From Gammaproteobacteria bacterium (GTDB lineage: Bacteria; Pseudomonadota; Gammaproteobacteria; Xanthomonadales; Wenzhouxiangellaceae), in contig PWWM01000068.1 of assembly GCA_003561495.1 (NCBI GenBank), forward strand, positions 1-9,718: a DNA stretch of 9,718 bases. The letters are read 5' to 3'. The position numbers and the translations under genes are program-made. Below the pieces are notes generated by a model. It saw only the letters and a list, made by a program, of their open reading frames with translations, made no database searches and was not told the DNA's origin. Of the stretch, positions 5,580-9,718 are shown one piece after another; position 1 is the stretch's first letter, and every line of letters begins with the position of its first letter.

Positions 5580-6930
5580 GGCCGGCCAGGCGAGCGCGCA
5601 ACTCGGCGAAGGGTTCACTCAGTTCTGCACGCAGGTGGTGCACGGCCCCGCAGACCCGGCGCTGACCGGCCACGTAGACCTCGTCGAGAAAATCAGGCCG
5701 GGCCATGGTAACCAGGGCATCGAGTTGCTGATCCGGCGTCAGTCCGCGCAGCAAGGGGTGGTCGCCGGCCAGCACCACGAAATCAGCGCGCCGTCCCGGC
5801 GAGAGTTCACCCACCGGCTGGGCCAGGGCCTGGGCGCCACCCGCGGCAGCCTGAACCCAAAGCGTTCGGCCGATATGGCCGCCGCCCTTACCCACCAGTA
5901 CGTTGCGCTGGTGCCGACTCAGGCGCTGGGTCCACTCCAGCATCTGCAACTCGGCGGCCGCAGTGGTCATCAGGTTGCTGTCGGAACCGATTGCCAATCG
6001 ACCACCGGCCTCCAGCAGCCGGTCGGCCGGGAAGATGCCATCACCCAGATCGGCCTCGGTAGTCGGGCACAGGCCGACCACCGCTCCGGAACGGGCAATC
6101 CGGATGATGTCACGATCACTGGCATGGGTGGCATGAATGAGGCACCAGCGCTCATCGAGTTCAACATGATCAGCCAACAGCTCGACGGGTCGCTTGCCGG
6201 TAGCCGCCAGGCAGGCCTCGACTTCGGCCTTCTGCTCAGCGATATGAACATGAATCGGGCCCTCGGGAAGATCAGCAGCCAGCCCGGCCAGGTCGGCCAC
6301 ATCAATCGCACGCAGGGAATGCGGCGCCATGCCGAGATGAAGAAGATCGTCGGAGGCGACCTGTTCGGCAAGTGTTTGGATCAATTCAACGAAGGCCTGT
6401 CGACCGAGGATGAAGGGTTGCTGCTCGACCTCCGGCGCCTGGCGACCAAAACCCGCGTATCGATACCAGACCGGCAGCAAGGTCAGACCGCATCCGGCTT
6501 TTCCGGCCGCCGCCATTAGCGCCCGACTGGTTGCGATCGGCTCGCAATCAGCCAGCCGGTGCGGATAGTGAAATTCCCCGACCGAGGTATAACCGCCCTC
6601 GACAAGCTCCAGGTACAACCAGGTTGCCAGCAGCTCGAGATCTGTGGGCGTGAGTAGGCCGACGGCGTGATACATCAGCTCGCGCCAGGACCAGAAACTG
6701 TCTTCGTCCCGCCCTCGCCGTCCGGTCAGACCGGCAATGATGCGCTGATGCGCGTGCGAATGGACATTGGGCATGCCGGGAATCACGATACCGGGAAGCG
6801 TCGGCGCATTTTCATCGGTTCGATTCACGATGCGCTCGATGAATCCGGCCGACGATACGGTCATGACGACATCCTTCCGCCAGCCATCAGCACTCAGCAG
6901 GAAGGGACAATGAAAGGCTTGCGAACTCAT
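5569..6930 (-). CDS. hutF: formimidoylglutamate deiminase
   Basis: Amidohydrolase-family zinc enzyme of 453 aa (usual HutF length about 450) that converts N-formimidoyl-L-glutamate plus water to N-formyl-L-glutamate and ammonia, the fourth step of the five-step histidine degradation route. The fold's metal ligands are visible: HSH at 57-59, HVHIAEQ with H229 and E232, HATH with H269, and GSDSN with D317. SFWSWRELMY (78-87), MAPHSLRA (201-208) and CPTTEADLGDG (288-298) are typical of HutF and separate it from generic cytosine or guanine deaminases. I chose ATG 6930 because it overlaps the hutG stop as ATGA; an ATG eight codons earlier (6954) is open but less likely. Its product is the substrate of HutG encoded directly upstream. 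The rest of the pathway (HutH, HutU, HutI) is not in the window. Confidence 0.94.
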   Translation of the reverse strand: MSSQAFHCPFLLSADGWRKDVVMTVSSAGFIERIVNRTDENAPTLPGIVIPGMPNVHSHAHQRIIAGLTGRRGRDEDSFWSWRELMYHAVGLLTPTDLELLATWLYLELVEGGYTSVGEFHYPHRLADCEPIATSRALMAAAGKAGCGLTLLPVWYRYAGFGRQAPEVEQQPFILGRQAFVELIQTLAEQVASDDLLHLGMAPHSLRAIDVADLAGLAADLPEGPIHVHIAEQKAEVEACLAATGKRPVELLADHVELDERWCLIHATHASDRDIIRIARSGAVVGLCPTTEADLGDGIFPADRLLEAGGRLAIGSDSNLMTTAAAELQMLEWTQRLSRHQRNVLVGKGGGHIGRTLWVQAAAGGAQALAQPVGELSPGRRADFVVLAGDHPLLRGLTPDQQLDALVTMARPDFLDEVYVAGQRRVCGAVHHLRAELSEPFAELRARLAGHGV

Positions 6931-7712
6931 GCCGGACGCCAGTCCAGCAGGCACCCGAACAGATCACCCAGAAGCGACTTCAGCGGCTCTGCGCGGCCCT
7001 CTTCCCAGACTTCCGGTTGAGTTTCATCCATGTAGCAAGCCTGGGCGATTTCCAGTTGCAGGGTATGAATGCCCTGGTCGGGCCGACCATAGTGGCGGGT
7101 GATGTATCCCCCCTTGAATCGACCATTGACCACCGCGCTGAAGCGGTCCTGTCCATGCAACAGTCGAGATACGTCGGCCTCGAGCTGACCATCGCAGCTT
7201 CGCCCGTCGTAGGTCCCCAGGTTCAGATCCGGCAGTCGCCCTTCAAACAGGCGGGGTACCCGGCTGGCGATCGAATGCGCATCGAACAGAATGGCGTAAC
7301 GATATTTGCGTCTGATCCGGTCCAGCTCACTTTCGATTTGCTGATGATAGGGCCGCCAATATTCCTCGACTCGACGCTCGATTGCGGTCCTCTCGGGCTG
7401 CAAACCCGGCTCATACAAGGGCTGTCCGTCGAAGGTCTCGGTGGCCACCAGCCCGGTGCCGGCCTGCTCGTACAAGGGCTGGTCATCCGGAGGACGATTG
7501 AGATCAACCATGTAACGTGAATACTCGGCCTGGATCAGACCGGCGCCCATTTGCACAGCAAAGTCAACCAGGCGATGGACATGCCAGTCGGTATCGACCC
7601 GGGCGCGCCCCGATGCGGTCATGGTCCGTTCCACGGTAGACGACAGACGCGTCCCGGCATGCGGCACGCTGATCAGCAACGGCGCGCTTGCGGGATGGAA
7701 TGCATAAATCAT
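6927..7712 (-). CDS. hutG: N-formylglutamate deformylase
   Basis: A 261-aa cytoplasmic hydrolase of the N-formylglutamate amidohydrolase family, which splits N-formyl-L-glutamate into formate and glutamate, the last step of the five-step histidine route. Family motifs in order: LLISVPHAG (12-20), DTDWHVHRL (40-48), EYSRYMVDLNRPPDD (63-77), LFDAHSI (142-148) and NGRFKGGYITRHYG at about 195-208, then HTLQLEIAQ. The His and Asp/Glu residues expected to bind zinc are present. Length is normal for the family (about 260-270). It is the first gene of the minus-strand unit; its TGA overlaps the hutF ATG. A purine stretch AGGG sits almost directly against ATG 7712, too close for an ideal ribosome site. 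No HutC or other regulator gene is nearby, and no recognisable operator was found before it. Confidence 0.94.
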   Translation of the reverse strand: MIYAFHPASAPLLISVPHAGTRLSSTVERTMTASGRARVDTDWHVHRLVDFAVQMGAGLIQAEYSRYMVDLNRPPDDQPLYEQAGTGLVATETFDGQPLYEPGLQPERTAIERRVEEYWRPYHQQIESELDRIRRKYRYAILFDAHSIASRVPRLFEGRLPDLNLGTYDGRSCDGQLEADVSRLLHGQDRFSAVVNGRFKGGYITRHYGRPDQGIHTLQLEIAQACYMDETQPEVWEEGRAEPLKSLLGDLFGCLLDWRPA

Positions 7713-7839
7713 CCCTGTATTCTACTCAGCCCGCCGACTGGGGGTCGGGCGTCCTTCGGGATCAGAGCGGAAATGTGTCGAGGTCTGGCGCCAGCGCCCC
7801 ATGCAGGGCGCTGGCGGTTACCGTTCGTTGAGGCGGGTA
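7713..7839 (-). promoter_or_regulatory. pilQ-hutG intergenic region
   Basis: A 127 bp gap read towards hutG. It holds the hairpin at 7789-7816 close to the pilQ stop. Nearer to hutG there is TAGAAT (7724-7719), five of six to a -10, but it ends only six bases before the start codon and has no -35 at 17-18 bases. A separate hut promoter is therefore only weakly supported; expression from an activator-dependent promoter or partial read-through from pilQ are alternatives. Confidence 0.3.
7789..7816 (-). terminator. strong hairpin 23 bases after pilQ, no T run
   Basis: A perfect 11-bp GC-rich inverted repeat, cgccagcgccc (7789-7799) and gggcgctggcg (7806-7816), with a 6-base loop. On the pilQ transcript it begins 23 bases after the stop codon. 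The sequence following it on the minus strand (CCAGACCTCGACAC) has no run of T, so it is not a classical intrinsic terminator. It may stop transcription partially, protect the pilQ 3' end, or separate pilQ from hut expression. Confidence 0.5.
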
Positions 7840-9718
7840 TCAGTCGACCGCGATGCGCTCGTCAAGGATCGACGGGGTCACGAAAATCAGCAACTCGCGT
7901 TTCTGATCATCGGTGCCCCGACGCCGGAACAATGTCCCCAGCACCGGCACATCACCCAGCACCGGCACCTTGGTGGTCGTGAAGTTGCGCTCTTCCTGGA
8001 AGATGCCACCCAGAACCACGGTCTGGCCATTCTCGACCAACACATTGGTGCCCAGCTCCCGGGTATCGATGGAGGGCACCGAACCGCCACGACCGGTCTC
8101 GAAGATTTCACCCACGGTATCCTGTTTGACCGTCAGGTCAAGCTGAACACGATTGTCGGGGGTGATCAGCGGAGTCACGCGCAATTCAAGAACGGCTTCC
8201 TTGAACTCGACGTTGACCGCGCCAGCCTGGGTCCCACCCTGCAACGATTCAAATGGAATTTCCACACCCTGCTGGATGTAGGCCTCGGCCTGATTGGCAG
8301 CGATCACACGCGGGGTGGAAATGACCTCGCCTCGCCCTTCAGTTTCCAGTGCGCTCAGCTCGAGATCAAGCAGGTAATCGGCAGCCAGTATGCTCACACC
8401 CAGACTTCCGGCCGGGTTGGCGACCGGCAGGTTGACGTTGAGGCGATCATCCAGAGTCGGCACCAGCAGCGGACCACCCACAGGCCCCGGCGAAGAGATC
8501 CGGGTCGTGCCCGTGCCCGCTCGATTCAGGTTGGCAATCTGGCCGGCCGCGGCGCTGGAGCCGGAGGCCGAGTAGATGCGACCGCTGGAGCCTTCGGCGC
8601 CGGCCGATACACCGAAGCGAACGCCGAGTTGATGATTGAAGTCATGTCGGGCAATGACGATACGCGACTCGATCAGTACCTGGCGAACCGGGCGGTCCAG
8701 TTCAGCCACCAGCTCGCGGACCTCGTCGATCTGCTCGGCGGTATCCGTGATCAGCAAGGTATTGGTGCGCTGATCGACCGTCACCGTGCCGCGCGCCGAC
8801 AGGACACCCTGCTCGGCATCGGTATCGGCCGATGCGGCGCGAATCAGTGAGGCCAGATCAGAGGCATTGGCGTAGCTGACCGAGATCATGGCGGTCCGCA
8901 ACGGCTCCAGCGTCTGACGCTCGGCGCGCGCCCTGAGGATCTGCTGCTCGCGCTGGGCGATCTCGGCCGCCGGTGCAATCCAGATCACGTTGCCGGAGCG
9001 ACGCATGTCCAGGTTCTTGGTTTCCAGTACGATATCAAGCGCCTGATCCCAGGGCACGTTGGTCAGCCTCAGGGTCAGATTGCCGGTCACCGAGTCGGAC
9101 ACCACGATATTGAGTTCGGAAACATCGGCAATCAACTGCAAGACCGATCGGACCTGGATGTCCTGGAAGTTCAGGGTGATGCGACTGCCTTCGTACTCGC
9201 GCTCATCGAAAAAACGCAGTTCGCGTTCGCGCGGGGGCTCCGGCGGCGGACGGTTGATCTCGATGACCAACTGATCAGCCGTCTGGTAGGCCAGATGCTC
9301 GAATCCACCGGAGATATCCAGTTGCAGACGAGTGTTGTCACCGCGCTGCTGCGGGGTGATCATTTGCACGGGCGTGGCGAAGTCGGACACATCCAGTCTT
9401 TCCAGAAGACGGTCAGGCAAACGAGTGTCGAACAGATCAACGCGCAAGCCGCCGCGACGCTCATTGACGCTGATATTGACGCCGCCCTGGTTGAGGTTGA
9501 CGAGGATACGGCTTTCACCATCGGGACCCCGCCGGAAATCAATGTTGCTGATCTCGAAGTCCGCGCTGCGTGGCTCGATCCGTCGCGCCGCCGCCGTTGG
9601 TGTTGCCGCACCAGTCTGAATGGTCAACAAGACCTGATTGCCGGACACACTGACATCGTGCGGGGCAGAACGCGACATGTCCACGATCAGGCGGGTACGT
9701 CCACCGGCACTGACCGCA
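7840..9718 (-). CDS. pilQ: type IV pilus secretin PilQ (N-terminus outside window)
   Basis: Outer-membrane secretin through which type IV pili are extended and retracted. The visible 625 residues run open to the right edge, so the signal peptide and N-terminus are missing. In visible numbering: the end of a first AMIN domain (about 1-35), a second AMIN domain (about 52-154) that would bind peptidoglycan, a Pro/Arg linker, an STN domain (about 179-250), a secretin N1-type domain (about 276-342), and the secretin barrel domain (about 350-620) with VTPLITPDNRV, ENGQTVVLGGIF and VPVLGDVPVLGTLFRR near the end. Two AMIN domains before STN distinguish PilQ from type II secretion GspD. There is no sign of damage. 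pilMNOP would be expected upstream (to the right). Downstream comes hutG, not the aroK/aroB genes that often follow pilQ in gammaproteobacteria. Confidence 0.95.
   Translation of the reverse strand, partial: AVSAGGRTRLIVDMSRSAPHDVSVSGNQVLLTIQTGAATPTAAARRIEPRSADFEISNIDFRRGPDGESRILVNLNQGGVNISVNERRGGLRVDLFDTRLPDRLLERLDVSDFATPVQMITPQQRGDNTRLQLDISGGFEHLAYQTADQLVIEINRPPPEPPRERELRFFDEREYEGSRITLNFQDIQVRSVLQLIADVSELNIVVSDSVTGNLTLRLTNVPWDQALDIVLETKNLDMRRSGNVIWIAPAAEIAQREQQILRARAERQTLEPLRTAMISVSYANASDLASLIRAASADTDAEQGVLSARGTVTVDQRTNTLLITDTAEQIDEVRELVAELDRPVRQVLIESRIVIARHDFNHQLGVRFGVSAGAEGSSGRIYSASGSSAAAGQIANLNRAGTGTTRISSPGPVGGPLLVPTLDDRLNVNLPVANPAGSLGVSILAADYLLDLELSALETEGRGEVISTPRVIAANQAEAYIQQGVEIPFESLQGGTQAGAVNVEFKEAVLELRVTPLITPDNRVQLDLTVKQDTVGEIFETGRGGSVPSIDTRELGTNVLVENGQTVVLGGIFQEERNFTTTKVPVLGDVPVLGTLFRRRGTDDQKRELLIFVTPSILDERIAVD

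Noticed and set aside
5509..6519. 336-codon open frame on the plus strand opposite hutF
   Set aside because: Fully overlaps hutF, whose metal-binding motifs are intact; composition looks like a reverse-strand shadow and no domain is recognisable.
7729..7750. GC-rich inverted repeat before hutG (gcccg...cgggc / ccgac...gtcgg)
   Set aside because: Only 5-bp alternative stems that cannot form together; expected by chance in such GC-rich sequence.
7801..8850. 349-codon open frame on the plus strand opposite the pilQ C-terminus
   Set aside because: Overlaps the secretin domain of pilQ, rich in Gln/His/Gly as typical of antisense shadows, with no ribosome site or domain.
1..9718. Defence system, prophage, transposon or CRISPR array
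   Set aside because: All genes are core metabolic, regulatory or pilus genes, with no transposase, integrase, direct-repeat array or terminal inverted repeats visible.

Overview
This is a GC-rich, densely coded 9.7 kb stretch of a gammaproteobacterial chromosome. The most informative markers are a bifunctional aspartate kinase/diaminopimelate decarboxylase (LysAC) and a CRP paralogue with Clp-like features, both typical of the Xanthomonadales (Lysobacterales). I infer a relative of Xanthomonas, Lysobacter or Wenzhouxiangella; the exact genus cannot be read from the window. There are eight protein genes, one of them cut by the right edge. I see no RNA genes, insertion sequences, CRISPR arrays, integrases or other signs of recent transfer.

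Layout from left to right. Positions 1-163 hold a good sigma70-type promoter for the CRP/Clp-like regulator (164-835, +), two CRP-type half-sites, and a possible promoter facing left out of the window. Converging on the regulator is a signalling pair on the minus strand: a PP2C-type Ser/Thr phosphatase (2244-1450), then a small FHA-domain protein (1408-869) that ends in a membrane anchor. A 103 bp divergent gap separates the phosphatase from lysAC (2348-4954, +), which carries the first and last enzymes of lysine synthesis in one polypeptide. lysAC overlaps tail-to-tail with a DUF938 methyltransferase. That gene is the last of a tightly overlapping minus-strand unit hutG-hutF-DUF938 (7712-4932). 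HutF and HutG are the last two enzymes of the five-step histidine degradation route via N-formylglutamate. Upstream of the hut unit on the same strand lies pilQ, the type IV pilus outer-membrane secretin (from 7840 past the right edge), with a strong hairpin between pilQ and hutG.

Functionally this is mostly core metabolism and envelope or motility biology: a global regulator, a phosphoprotein signalling pair, lysine/diaminopimelate synthesis, histidine catabolism and type IV pili. I do not see a clear undescribed system. The points most worth following up are the regulator's ligand pocket, which matches neither E. coli CRP nor Xanthomonas Clp exactly; the PP2C/FHA pair with its C-terminal anchor and no adjacent kinase; and the DUF938 gene translationally interlocked with hutF.
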